Below are positions 44,746 to 53,097 of a stretch of 64,000 nt of DNA, one piece after another. Every line of letters begins with the position of its first letter. The stretch's first letter is position 1. The stretch is from positions 1 to 64,000 of the forward strand of contig JAFGLV010000064.1 of assembly GCA_016927855.1 (NCBI GenBank), written 5' to 3'. Under the pieces are notes generated by a model that was not told the origin of the DNA, made no database searches, and was given only the letters and a program-made list of their open reading frames with translations. The position numbers were made by a program, and so were the translations under genes. Source of the stretch: Sedimentisphaerales bacterium. GTDB taxonomy: Bacteria; Planctomycetota; Phycisphaerae; Sedimentisphaerales; Anaerobacaceae.

Positions 44746-46015
44746 TCGCGACTCTGTGGGTGCAATCGATAGAGGCGTGCTGCGTGCCTCCGGCCCGGAC
44801 GGTCATGACAGGCGAATCCACGCTCTCATAGTCGCCAGGCCGAGGTACGTAAGTTCGAAGCAGCATGGTGGAAAGAGGCGTGGTCTTATCCAGCGCCGCC
44901 TTGACCCAATACTGTCCTGGCGTCACCGTCGAGATCGCAAACGGAAACATTTCGGTATAGCCCATCTCGACACGTTCGAAGACGGCGTCGCCAAACGGAG
45001 CGACCAGCCGATGGACCGGCGCTGCGGCGTGCCACTGGTCCTTGGCCACTGTGATGGGAACGAGACATACCCACAGCGTCGCCTGCTTCGGGTCGGCGGT
45101 CCGTGGCAGGCGGACAGTGCCCTCCACTCGACCCAGGTAGGAAGTACCCGACTTGCCGTCCTTCCGGTCCCATTGGGCGAGTATCCGCTCGGCCAGGGAC
45201 CGGTTCGAGGACGAAGCTTCGTACGACTCCAAGCGTTGCTTCGCAGGCCCGGTACCGGACGAGGGCAGTTGGACCGTGCGCTGTCGCACGCCGCCGAACC
45301 GCGCATCCGACAACAACAGCTCGATCAGAGGGCGATCTTCCGGATTCCGGAGCTTGCCGAGAAATTCATAGGGACAATCGCCACCTTGCTTTGCTTCGAT
45401 CTGTTCCAGTGCCCACCGGCGCGCCTTGGCGTTGCACCGCTGTGTCATCGTATCGTCGACCACAACTTCGCGGCCCGTGCTCGGGTCCCAGGTCGTCCAG
45501 CGAACGAACAGGTGCAGCCAGATGCAGAAGCGGAGCTTGCCGGCCTGGCTGTCGAAGAACTTGATGCTGATGCGGTCCCACCAGCGGGAACTGACGGAAT
45601 GAGGGATCAATCCCCACAGATCCACTGGTTTCAGGTCGGGTGACAGGTGCAAGACCTGTTCCATGGAGTAGCTCGCGATCAGACCCTGTTTCCCGTAGAA
45701 AGCCAGTACGGAATCCCCGTAGCCGACCTTGTGCCATTCGTTGCAGGTGGCTACGCACCGGCCGTCGTCGGACAGGTAAACCTCCACCGGAGCCACCTGG
45801 TTGGCCAACTCACAGGACCACCGCGCGATTCTCTCGGTCGCTCGGAGCTCGAACACATCGAGGCGTGGCTTCTGGGCATCCCTGGCCGGCGTCACATGAG
45901 CCACATACCGGCCATTGGCGCTTGGATAGTCCGCCTCGGTCGGCGTCCTCCATTCATCGGCAAGAGCGACGGTCCCAAAGACACCGACCGCGATGAATAC
46001 CAGCACGTTCCTCAT
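44732..46015 (-). CDS. Secreted protein of unknown function
   Basis: A 427-residue exported protein with a signal peptide (MRNVLVFIAVGVFGTVALAD). The first half reads like a beta-rich domain (ANGRYVAHVTPARDAQKPRL, PVEVYLSDDGRCVATCNEW), the C-terminal part like a carboxypeptidase-regulatory domain (GRVEGTVRLPRTADPKQATL, VTPGQYWVKAALDKTT). I recognise no family. It belongs to a run of minus-strand genes for poorly characterised exported proteins (44.7-52.0 kb) and overlaps tatD. Confidence 0.75.
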   Translation of the reverse strand: MRNVLVFIAVGVFGTVALADEWRTPTEADYPSANGRYVAHVTPARDAQKPRLDVFELRATERIARWSCELANQVAPVEVYLSDDGRCVATCNEWHKVGYGDSVLAFYGKQGLIASYSMEQVLHLSPDLKPVDLWGLIPHSVSSRWWDRISIKFFDSQAGKLRFCIWLHLFVRWTTWDPSTGREVVVDDTMTQRCNAKARRWALEQIEAKQGGDCPYEFLGKLRNPEDRPLIELLLSDARFGGVRQRTVQLPSSGTGPAKQRLESYEASSSNRSLAERILAQWDRKDGKSGTSYLGRVEGTVRLPRTADPKQATLWVCLVPITVAKDQWHAAAPVHRLVAPFGDAVFERVEMGYTEMFPFAISTVTPGQYWVKAALDKTTPLSTMLLRTYVPRPGDYESVDSPVMTVRAGGTQHASIDCTHRVANGTD

Positions 46016-46185
46016 GCCTGAGCCCTTTCAGCCGCACTCTGAACGTTGTCATCCTATCCTATACGCAAGAGACGTCGCTGCCAACCAAGACGAGGGACTG
46101 GTGCGATCCATCCAGGTGGAAGTCGTTTGCGTCCTCCACACTATCTTGCCCCGGCCGGTTCCCCTCGTCGATCTTCTCCCGAAGG

Positions 46186-46284
46186 CTTGCTCACGGCTTC
46201 AACCGCTTCGGCATACTTCTCTTGCGTGCTCAGGATTCCCGCCAGGTGAGACCGCTACACTGCTTCTCCCGGCGATGCGTCGAG
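46186..46284 (-). pseudogene. Remnant of a TPR gene, paralogous to the trypsin-TPR gene
   Basis: In frame, the minus strand reads LDASPGEAV-stop-RSHLAGILSTQEKY and then AEAVEAVSK. The intact trypsin-TPR protein has LDAAPGEALYWSHLAAILRA and then QEQFAEAVEAAAK at the same place. A TAG replaces the Tyr codon and no start is present, so this is a decayed duplicate fragment lying just after the stop of the retropepsin-PDZ gene. Confidence 0.75.
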
Positions 46285-46288
46285 CGGT

Positions 46289-48178
46289 TCATATCTGTCT
46301 TTCAAGCACAACTACGACATCTCTGACCTCGCTGCCGTGCTGGATGGTCAGGGTGATCTCCTTGCCGTGGCCGGAGCGGCACAGTTGGCCGATCTCCCAC
46401 ATGGTATACGTATTCGCATCCCTGCCCTGCAGCTTGAGTATCACGTCCCCTGCCTTGATCCCGGCCTTCGCCGCCGGCTCACCCTCCCAGACCCTGTGGA
46501 CAACGGTCTTCGCCTCCGATCGTATCAGACTCACGCCGCACATGCCTACTTCATCATACGCGCCAAATCGCTTGGCTTCTTTGAGATAGAGCTTATCGTT
46601 GGGGAAGTCAAACGTCACCGTATGGCGCGAGAGAAATCCCAAGCCAACAACGGTCCCACTGGCCTCGTCAAACACGAGGTTCTTGTACTCGAACAGCCCG
46701 AGCTTGAGGAGTCCCGCCCGGCATTGCCTCGACTCGACTGTGCCGGCCGCTGTAAGGGTAGCTGTCGGGGCCGATTGAGCGCCGGTCGCGGCAACAACTC
46801 GGGCGAAGATATCTTCCGCCAAAGTGCCGCTGGCCGCATATCCCGTATCAATCGCAAAATCATGCTCGCCGAGATCACCAACGGCCAATCTGACCAGTGG
46901 AATGCCGTTGTCGTTGTAGGTGAGCGGGAATTCCTCTCCCCACTCGCGCCGGTCCTGTTGCACGTCGTCGAAGAACGCCATTCGGCCCCGATCGAAATCC
47001 ACTCGAACGACGTGGGACTTGAGCATGTCCATGCCGAGCACCCCGGGCACGTCTCGCCCAATCGACAGGGTGAACCTGCTGAGGTTTGCACACCTCACTT
47101 CGTTGCAGTCGGCAATATTGAACGGCCCCACGAAGGCGCGGGGAGCAACGAAGACCTGCACAGCAGCCCGCCCTCTGAGGGTGCTCATGCCGGTCATCGG
47201 GCCTGGGGCCCCAAGCTGGGGCCGAAAGGACAAGTCAAATATGGTGTGGCTGCAGCCTGTATCCACGATGAAATCATGGGCGCCCGGTCCGAACTGCACC
47301 GGCACGAAGATCAGACCCTCGTTCGGATCGAAGGAAAACTCGGTCCGGGGATCGGGCTGCGTCAGGGTGGGATCGAAAGGCAGCTCGCTCGGGTCCGGCT
47401 GGCGCATCGGGCTGGGGTCTTTCAGCTCGGCCGCACTGACCGTTGGCGGCGCGACGTTGACGACCGTCCCTGGCGGGAACGTGAACTCGAATTCGCAGGG
47501 ATCGACAGGCTCATTGATCCGGAGGGTCTGGACGCGCATCAGCTTCTCGTAGTCCAGACTCCGATAGCCGCGAGAATTGATGTCGTACCGTCGATACCTG
47601 ATCTCGGTCGGGAACGGGTAGCCGGCCAGGGACTCGTAGCCGTACTGCAACTCATAGAGCACTATGCCGAGCCGGTCGTCGATCAGGCATTTCTGCCGGC
47701 GGAGCACGTGGCGCGCGTCGGTGACTTCGATCCACACGTAGTTGAATGCCCGGTGGCCGGGTAGAGAAGGTGCGATGAAGACGACTTCAAGGCAATCGCA
47801 GCCATCGCCGGCCTCGATACCCCTGAATTCAAACTCATGCTGCGCGAATCGCTCGTCACTACCTGGCCGGATCAGACTGAAACCAGCGGCAGACATCAGG
47901 TCATTGTCCGTGAACGTGATGGTCCGGTGATCGGCGGGTAGGATCGCCCCCTGGGCCGGTCCCCTGTCGTCAGAGACACGCTGGTATCGCTTGACATCGA
48001 GCCCATCGTAGACGGTGCGATCAAAGACCTGGCGACCGTTGGGATCGGTGCGGGTCTCAACGATGCAGAACTTGTCGTTGTCCTTGATGTACGTCACCCG
48101 CGCCGTCTGCGGGGTTCGCGAAGGCCCATTGACCGAGTCAACCGTATATTCGGCCTTAAGGGTCTTGAGCTGCTTCAT
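46289..48178 (-). CDS. Retropepsin-like aspartic protease with PDZ domain; start disrupted
   Basis: A protein of 629 residues from the ATG at 48178. It has an outer-membrane-lipoprotein-like N-terminal domain, then two aspartic protease halves with FIVDTGCSHTIFDL (Asp about 305) and FAIDTGYAASGT (about 443), and a C-terminal PDZ domain (VWEGEPAAKAGIKAGDVILK). The apparent native start is farther upstream: ATG at 48286 with GGAG 7 nt before it, followed in the same frame by a hydrophobic signal sequence (ACACLVLSTILCPCLWASE), but codon 4 is TGA (48277-48275). Either the gene is a pseudogene, or it is translated from 48178 without a signal. Confidence 0.75.
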   Translation of the reverse strand: MKQLKTLKAEYTVDSVNGPSRTPQTARVTYIKDNDKFCIVETRTDPNGRQVFDRTVYDGLDVKRYQRVSDDRGPAQGAILPADHRTITFTDNDLMSAAGFSLIRPGSDERFAQHEFEFRGIEAGDGCDCLEVVFIAPSLPGHRAFNYVWIEVTDARHVLRRQKCLIDDRLGIVLYELQYGYESLAGYPFPTEIRYRRYDINSRGYRSLDYEKLMRVQTLRINEPVDPCEFEFTFPPGTVVNVAPPTVSAAELKDPSPMRQPDPSELPFDPTLTQPDPRTEFSFDPNEGLIFVPVQFGPGAHDFIVDTGCSHTIFDLSFRPQLGAPGPMTGMSTLRGRAAVQVFVAPRAFVGPFNIADCNEVRCANLSRFTLSIGRDVPGVLGMDMLKSHVVRVDFDRGRMAFFDDVQQDRREWGEEFPLTYNDNGIPLVRLAVGDLGEHDFAIDTGYAASGTLAEDIFARVVAATGAQSAPTATLTAAGTVESRQCRAGLLKLGLFEYKNLVFDEASGTVVGLGFLSRHTVTFDFPNDKLYLKEAKRFGAYDEVGMCGVSLIRSEAKTVVHRVWEGEPAAKAGIKAGDVILKLQGRDANTYTMWEIGQLCRSGHGKEITLTIQHGSEVRDVVVVLERQI

Positions 48179-48371
48179 CTGATCGCGCAGGGTTTCAATG
48201 ACCGCCCGCGGATCAACCTCGGAAGCCCAGAGACAAGGACACAGGATAGTCGAAAGAACGAGACAGGCACAGGCTCAGCTTCTCATATCGGCTCTCCATC
48301 CAGTCGCTGCATCCCGGCGGTTTCCGCTAGCCGGTCCGGCTCCTCCAGGCCCATCCGCACGTCGCCTGACA

Positions 48372-50417
48372 TTATTGGGCAACGGCAGCGCCCGCGTCAA
48401 GTCGCGTCCTGAGCTTGGCTAGGTCGGCCGCGGGCACGGACCAGGCGGGATCGGCATCGGGGCGACTGTCGGACTCGTCAAGCGCCGACAGTGCCTCATC
48501 GATGCGGTCGGGACAGTAGTCCGCCAGATACTGGGCGTACCAGTACCAGTAGCGCGGCCGCTCGGGGTGACGGTCCAGCATCTCGTCATATACCCGCTGG
48601 GCCGCATTGAGGTCACCGGCCTTGGCCAGGCAGTTGGCGAGCCGCGGTCGGTAAGGTCCGTTGGGATCGAGCTCCACCGCTTTGGCGGCGGCTTCCACCG
48701 CTTCGGCGAACTGCTCCTGGGCCCTGAGGATCGCGGCCAGATGCGACCAATACAGTGCTTCGCCGGGAGCAGCATCGAGCAACTGGCGGGCAAATGTCTC
48801 GGCCTGCGCCGGCGCGGTCTTCTCCAGGAGTTGAAGCTTCAGCGCGTTCATGCTCTTCTGCGGGATCTTGCGCATGCTCGCTTTGGCTTCGGCCATGCTC
48901 AGAGCATGGAGGGCCGCTTTTAAATCGTCGGGTCGGTGCGCTGCCAGGAACGCGGCGTAATTGTACCAGCACTGCTGGCACTTGCACCGCTCGGTCATCA
49001 GCTTGTAGTACGTCTCCGCTTCGTCCAGTCGGCCCAACACGGAAAGAGCGTTGGCAAGACCGCCGTAGAACAGGCCGTTCGGATCGAGGTCTACCGCCCG
49101 TTGGGCCGCCTCCAGCGCTGCTTGACGCTCGTTGAGGTGGAGCAACGAGTTGCTGTAATGAAACCAATAGTAGGGGTCGTTCGGGTCGATCCGAATCAGC
49201 CGTTCGACCGTCTCCTTCGTCTGGGAGAAGGGCAGCAGGCTCAGTCGGTTCAACAGTGCTAGGCGATCGTTCGGGTCAAGCTCCAGAGCCGCTTCACTCT
49301 GGGCCAGAGCCTCGTCCCTGCGTCCCTGCTTCATGAGAAAGTTGCCATACACGGCGTGCGCGTGCGCGCTGTTCGGATCGGCCTGCAAAGCCTTCTCATA
49401 GCTCGATTCCGCTTGGCCGAGGAGTTCCTGTTCGGACAGGTTGGGATCACCGGCGCGGACTGTGGCAGCCAAGGCAGCCAGGAGATGGGCCTGGGTGGAA
49501 TTCGGCCTCAGACGCGCCAGCTCCTGGGCCGACTCGAATAGTCTCGGCGCCTGGTTCTTGATCGTCGCTTCGAAGAAGTCCATTGCCAGGAGGAAGCCAC
49601 GCTCGGCATCGGGGATTGGCTCGAGCTTCGGGGGACGTCGGGCGGCGACAGATTCGAGACCGTGTTGGCGCAGCAGGGCGTGAATCGATCCGACGCCGCA
49701 CCCCAAGGCATCGCGCTTGGCAGACCGGCCCAATAGCGCCCGGAGCCGACTGAACCCGCGCGTGCGCCGTTGAGTCACGACGCCGGCGACGGCGCCGGTT
49801 TCAGGGATGACCAACGCGGAACCACTCCAACCCTTGGCGACCTGCTTGGTGCCTTTGAGTTGAACCGCCTCATTGGGGCTGGGGTTCTTCGGCGCGAGAA
49901 CCGGCAGCAGTTCGGTGGAGATGATCCGGCCAACCTGTCCGGCCTGGGGCCGGCTGACGATGAGGATCTCTTTCGCGGCCGCGAGTTCTTCCTCGCTCGC
50001 CAAAGCCAGCGCCGGATGCGCCGGCCAAGGCGCCTTGAGAATCGCCACATCGGCCTGCTCATCCACCGCGACGATCTCGAAGCCGAAAACGTCGCCGTAG
50101 TAAGGACTTATGACAACGATGTCGGTCGAGACCGGATGCCGTGATGACTGCTCGAAGTCATCCACGCAGTGGGCTGCGGTTAGAAGCAACGTGCCGTCGC
50201 CAATCGCGAAGGCGACGCGCGTCCACTTGGTCGTGCCGATGACGGCCTGCCGCCGGTCCAGGTATTCAAGCACGACGACGGCTCGAGGATCCAGATTCGG
50301 AACGCTCTCGACCGCCACCTGGCGGCTCGCATCACGCGGGTCGCCGCTCAATTCCAGCAGAACCAACGTCCCGAGCGCCAAGACCGCGCCGAGAAAGAAA
50401 GCCGGCAGGTACTTCAT
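48372..50417 (-). CDS. Membrane-anchored trypsin-like protease with TPR repeats
   Basis: A 681-residue protein with an N-terminal signal or anchor (YLPAFFLGAVLALGTLVLLE). Residues 45-235 form a trypsin-like domain with His83 in LLTAAHCVDD, Asp123 in EQADVAILKAP and Ser198 in KGWSGSALV. From about 265 to 660 the chain is tetratricopeptide repeats (AHAHAVYGNFLMKQGRRDEA, GLFYGGLANALSVLGRLDEA, PRLANCLAKAGDLNAAQRVY). The pairing suggests an envelope protease that docks partner proteins through its TPRs. A decayed fragment of a paralogue lies at 46186-46284. Confidence 0.88.
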   Translation of the reverse strand: MKYLPAFFLGAVLALGTLVLLELSGDPRDASRQVAVESVPNLDPRAVVVLEYLDRRQAVIGTTKWTRVAFAIGDGTLLLTAAHCVDDFEQSSRHPVSTDIVVISPYYGDVFGFEIVAVDEQADVAILKAPWPAHPALALASEEELAAAKEILIVSRPQAGQVGRIISTELLPVLAPKNPSPNEAVQLKGTKQVAKGWSGSALVIPETGAVAGVVTQRRTRGFSRLRALLGRSAKRDALGCGVGSIHALLRQHGLESVAARRPPKLEPIPDAERGFLLAMDFFEATIKNQAPRLFESAQELARLRPNSTQAHLLAALAATVRAGDPNLSEQELLGQAESSYEKALQADPNSAHAHAVYGNFLMKQGRRDEALAQSEAALELDPNDRLALLNRLSLLPFSQTKETVERLIRIDPNDPYYWFHYSNSLLHLNERQAALEAAQRAVDLDPNGLFYGGLANALSVLGRLDEAETYYKLMTERCKCQQCWYNYAAFLAAHRPDDLKAALHALSMAEAKASMRKIPQKSMNALKLQLLEKTAPAQAETFARQLLDAAPGEALYWSHLAAILRAQEQFAEAVEAAAKAVELDPNGPYRPRLANCLAKAGDLNAAQRVYDEMLDRHPERPRYWYWYAQYLADYCPDRIDEALSALDESDSRPDADPAWSVPAADLAKLRTRLDAGAAVAQ

Positions 50418-50572
50418 GTCCAGTCCTCAAGAGAAGATGCGTCCTGTCACTCAGTATAGACGTCCGGCTCGACTCGATGTTACGGCTCTGTTGCTGAGCG
50501 ACCACCGGCAAATCCGCTTCCGGCGGTACGGGCGTGGGGCTGACCCGCCATGTCGAACAACCTCGGCTTCTG

Positions 50573-51961
50573 TCAGTACTCCGTTTCGCGCCTGGACATC
50601 GGTGTCTGTTCAACGTCCTCATCGTCAGGTTCATTGCGGCGCTCGGCCCACCAGCTCTTCCAGTATTGGAGGTATTCCCGCTCGTGGGTCTCATAGTCTT
50701 GGAGCCGCTGTTCCGGAGGCTTCCTGTCCGACGGACCTGAGACAGCATCCATCTGATAGAAGGTGCGCCGGTCCCATTCATTCGAGAGATTGCGGTTGAC
50801 GCACTTGTTCAGGGCAGAGACCGCCGTGCGCCGGATGGACTGAACCAGGTCATCCAGCAGCAGGATCATCTCAGGCACACTGGCCTCTTCGTATCGAATC
50901 CAGATCACGTTGGCGATGGCCCGACGCATATGCTCGCTGCGCGACACGGCATCCATGGCCAAGGCCGCCCGAAAGAACCGCGCGTAGGGAAAGCCGGGCA
51001 CACCCCGATAGAGAGGTCGGCCACCGGGTCCGGCCATCGTTGAGCCGGTGTTCAGGTCCTTGATCGCACGCCGCGTCGTCGCGTCCATCATCTCGATAAG
51101 GCGCCTCTGTACCTCAGCGACGCAGAAATCCCTGATCCCGTATTTCGCTTCCGAGGCAGCCGGACCGAAGCTGTTTGGGTCAGCACGGAAGATGCGCAGC
51201 GTTTCGTCGAGAGTGGGCGGATCGGCGAGCTGGAAGCTGGATATGATTGCTGCCGCTCGAATCACAGGGTCTGGGGACGAACGCACCGGTTGGATCGCCT
51301 GCCGTGCCTGCTTGAGGGCCTCCGCCGGCGGCCGGGATCGTCCACCGTCGATCTCAAAGGGATGGATCCGTCTCATCAGCGCATCGCCGAGGTATCCCAG
51401 TTCCTCCGTCGCCTGGAGGCGAACCATCTCGTCAGCGCAGGTCAGACCGGCCCGGAACTCGGCCAGCAATCTCAGCAAGGGTTCTTCACCCAGATCGTAG
51501 GGCACGCGAGACGCAACGACTCTCGCCTTGCTCTGGATGCGACCGAGACGGTAAGGGCTGTCGAAGCCGTGCAGGAACACCAGGCACGACTCGCCCGATC
51601 TCAGTTCCGTGTACAGCCGGCAAATCGCGTCGGGCCAGAAAGCATTGTCGTCGGCTGGGAATTGAAACTCGATCGCGATGGAGGCAGGACAACTCCCTTT
51701 GATCACCGCTAGAACCTGCGCCTCCGCAATCCGCCGACGGACCTCCGGGGCGCCCGGGAACAACTGCGAGGTCGCGGCGCCGACGTCGCGAACCCGGCCG
51801 ATGTGGACTTTGCACACCAAATCGGCGTTGGCCTCCATCTGAAAGGGCGCGTTGAGTTGCCAGCCGTTGTTGCCGGCGGAATAGCCCGAGACACAGGCAC
51901 AACAGGCACCGAGTAGCAGTCCGCTGACAATAACAGGTGAGCGACTCCACACCGTGCGCAT
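50573..51961 (-). CDS. Exported HEAT-like protein of unknown function
   Basis: A 462-residue protein. ATG 51961 has AGGAGG 5 nt upstream; a GTG two codons earlier overlaps that site. The N-terminus is a signal with a possible lipobox (LLLGAC). An N-terminal beta domain (LVCKVHIGRVRDVGAATSQL, SCLVFLHGFDSPYRLG) is of a kind seen in tissue-inhibitor-like secreted proteins. The remainder is helical with HEAT-like repeats (VRLQATEELGYLGDALMRRI, IRRTAVSALNKCVNRNL). No enzyme motif is seen. yraN ends 9 nt upstream, so they may be co-transcribed. Confidence 0.7.
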   Translation of the reverse strand: MRTVWSRSPVIVSGLLLGACCACVSGYSAGNNGWQLNAPFQMEANADLVCKVHIGRVRDVGAATSQLFPGAPEVRRRIAEAQVLAVIKGSCPASIAIEFQFPADDNAFWPDAICRLYTELRSGESCLVFLHGFDSPYRLGRIQSKARVVASRVPYDLGEEPLLRLLAEFRAGLTCADEMVRLQATEELGYLGDALMRRIHPFEIDGGRSRPPAEALKQARQAIQPVRSSPDPVIRAAAIISSFQLADPPTLDETLRIFRADPNSFGPAASEAKYGIRDFCVAEVQRRLIEMMDATTRRAIKDLNTGSTMAGPGGRPLYRGVPGFPYARFFRAALAMDAVSRSEHMRRAIANVIWIRYEEASVPEMILLLDDLVQSIRRTAVSALNKCVNRNLSNEWDRRTFYQMDAVSGPSDRKPPEQRLQDYETHEREYLQYWKSWWAERRNEPDDEDVEQTPMSRRETEY

Positions 51962-51970
51962 GGGCACCTC

Positions 51971-52360
51971 CTATGGCACGAACGCGTTCTCGTAGTGACG
52001 GATTTCGGGTCGGCCGGATGACCCCAGGATGATTGTGACGATATCGAAGCGGCAGGGTCGGTCCGGGATGTCGTGAACCGCAAGAAAATAGCGGGCCGCG
52101 CGCGTCATGCGCTGCTTCTTGCGTCCGGTGATCGCTGCCTCCGCGGGGCTGAATTCCTCGCTCGCACGGGTCTTGACCTCCACGAACACCAGGGTTCCGT
52201 CGGGATCGACCATCACCAGGTCGAGCTCGCCGGTCTTGCAGACGAAATTCCGATCGAGGGTCTTGAACCCCTTGGCCTTGAGGTACCGTTCGCAGCGTTT
52301 TTCGCCCCACCGGCCCAGCCGGGCCCGGTCTGCCAACAGCCTGCGTCGGTTCAACAGCAT
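51971..52360 (-). CDS. yraN: YraN/UPF0102 family endonuclease-like protein
   Basis: A 129-residue protein with the restriction-endonuclease-like fold of UPF0102. Family motifs: RLGRWGEKRCERYLKAKGFK, GELDLVMVDPDGTLVFVEVK and VPs near the end. The catalytic-type ELD...EVK set is present. I start at 52360 (GGAG 9 nt upstream), because a longer frame to 52423 runs back through the rplS terminator. YraN is often linked to ribosomal protein L19 and RnhB genes, as here. Confidence 0.88.
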   Translation of the reverse strand: MLLNRRRLLADRARLGRWGEKRCERYLKAKGFKTLDRNFVCKTGELDLVMVDPDGTLVFVEVKTRASEEFSPAEAAITGRKKQRMTRAARYFLAVHDIPDRPCRFDIVTIILGSSGRPEIRHYENAFVP

Positions 52361-52382
52361 TTGCGACCGCTCCCAAGCCAAC

Positions 52383-52407
52383 AAAAAAGGCCGCACGGTA
52401 CGCGGCC
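52383..52407 (-). terminator. Rho-independent terminator after rplS
   Basis: On the minus strand GGCCGC, a 7-nt loop, GCGGCC and TTTTTT follow the rplS stop by about 50 nt. Its position also argues for the shorter start of yraN. Confidence 0.85.
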
Positions 52408-52459
52408 CCTGTCTCTTGTCCATGTCAGTCGATCGCCCGGCTGGCGGGCCCGGAAACGC

Positions 52460-52828
52460 CTATTTCGTGACCGTATGGTCGCTGTGGCGGTGGGCCAGCT
52501 TGACGGCTTTGCCCGTCCGCTCCCGCAGGAAATAGAGCTTGGCCCGGCGGGCCTTGCCACTGCGGATCGGACGAATATCCAGCACGTTGGGCGAATGAAT
52601 GGGGAACTTCCGTTCAACACCCTCGTTGTTGACGATCCGCCGGACGGTGAAACTCTCGTTGATCCCCCTGCCCTGGCGAGCGATTACCGTGCCGGTAAAG
52701 ATCTGGGTGCGGGTCTTGTCCCCTTCCTGGATGCGGCAATGGACATCCACCGTGTCGCCGATTTCGAAATGCGGCGTTTCTTTCTTGAGGCTCGCGCTCT
52801 CAACGTGGTCGAGCAATATCGTTTTCAC
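52460..52828 (-). CDS. rplS: 50S ribosomal protein L19
   Basis: A 122-residue ribosomal protein at the 30S-50S interface. Family motifs: FEIGDTVDVHCRIQEGDKTR, QIFTGTVIARQGRGINESFT, VERKFPIHSPNVLDI and SGKARRAKLYFLRERTGKAV. The start is a GTG at 52828 with AAGGAG 8 nt upstream. It has its own promoter and terminator, and the usual trmD-rimM partners are not adjacent. Confidence 0.97.
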   Translation of the reverse strand: MKTILLDHVESASLKKETPHFEIGDTVDVHCRIQEGDKTRTQIFTGTVIARQGRGINESFTVRRIVNNEGVERKFPIHSPNVLDIRPIRSGKARRAKLYFLRERTGKAVKLAHRHSDHTVTK

Positions 52829-52878
52829 CGACGGGTCTCCTTGAGAAGATCGGTCTTCCAGCCTTGGCTAAAACTTGT

Positions 52879-52907
52879 AGTATATGCAGGCCCTGTCCGG
52901 CAGGCAA
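52879..52907 (-). promoter_or_regulatory. Promoter of rplS
   Basis: On the minus strand TTGCCT (52907-52902), a 17-bp spacer, then TATACT (52884-52879), about 50 bp upstream of the rplS start. Confidence 0.6.
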
Positions 52908-52938
52908 GCATTTTTCGCCATCGGCACCCACAAAATGA

Positions 52939-53011
52939 GGGGCGTCCGACCGGGCCCGTTTGTGGCGACGCCCAAGGGCATAACTGCCACCAGCGGCCGG
53001 TCGGACGCCCC
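52939..53011. repeat. 15-bp perfect inverted repeat between gdhA and rplS
   Basis: GGGGCGTCCGACCGG (52939-52953) and CCGGTCGGACGCCCC (52997-53011) are perfectly complementary, with a 43-nt interior holding GGCGACGCC-type sequence. It could end gdhA transcription or form a structured leader; the T run after it is weak. Confidence 0.65.
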
Positions 53012-53097
53012 GAGAAGGCGAATCTGCCTCAACCCAAGGCCCTTCGCCCAATGCCCATTAAGAGACTGGGTATGCCGGGACACTCCAACACGAGCGT

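Noticed and set aside
48275-48277. TGA in the retropepsin gene as a selenocysteine codon
   Set aside because: It lies in the signal peptide region where selenocysteine makes no sense, and I see no SECIS-like hairpin just after it.
51971-52423. Longer start for yraN at 52423
   Set aside because: It has no ribosome site and would run through the rplS intrinsic terminator; family proteins begin near the LGRWGE motif.
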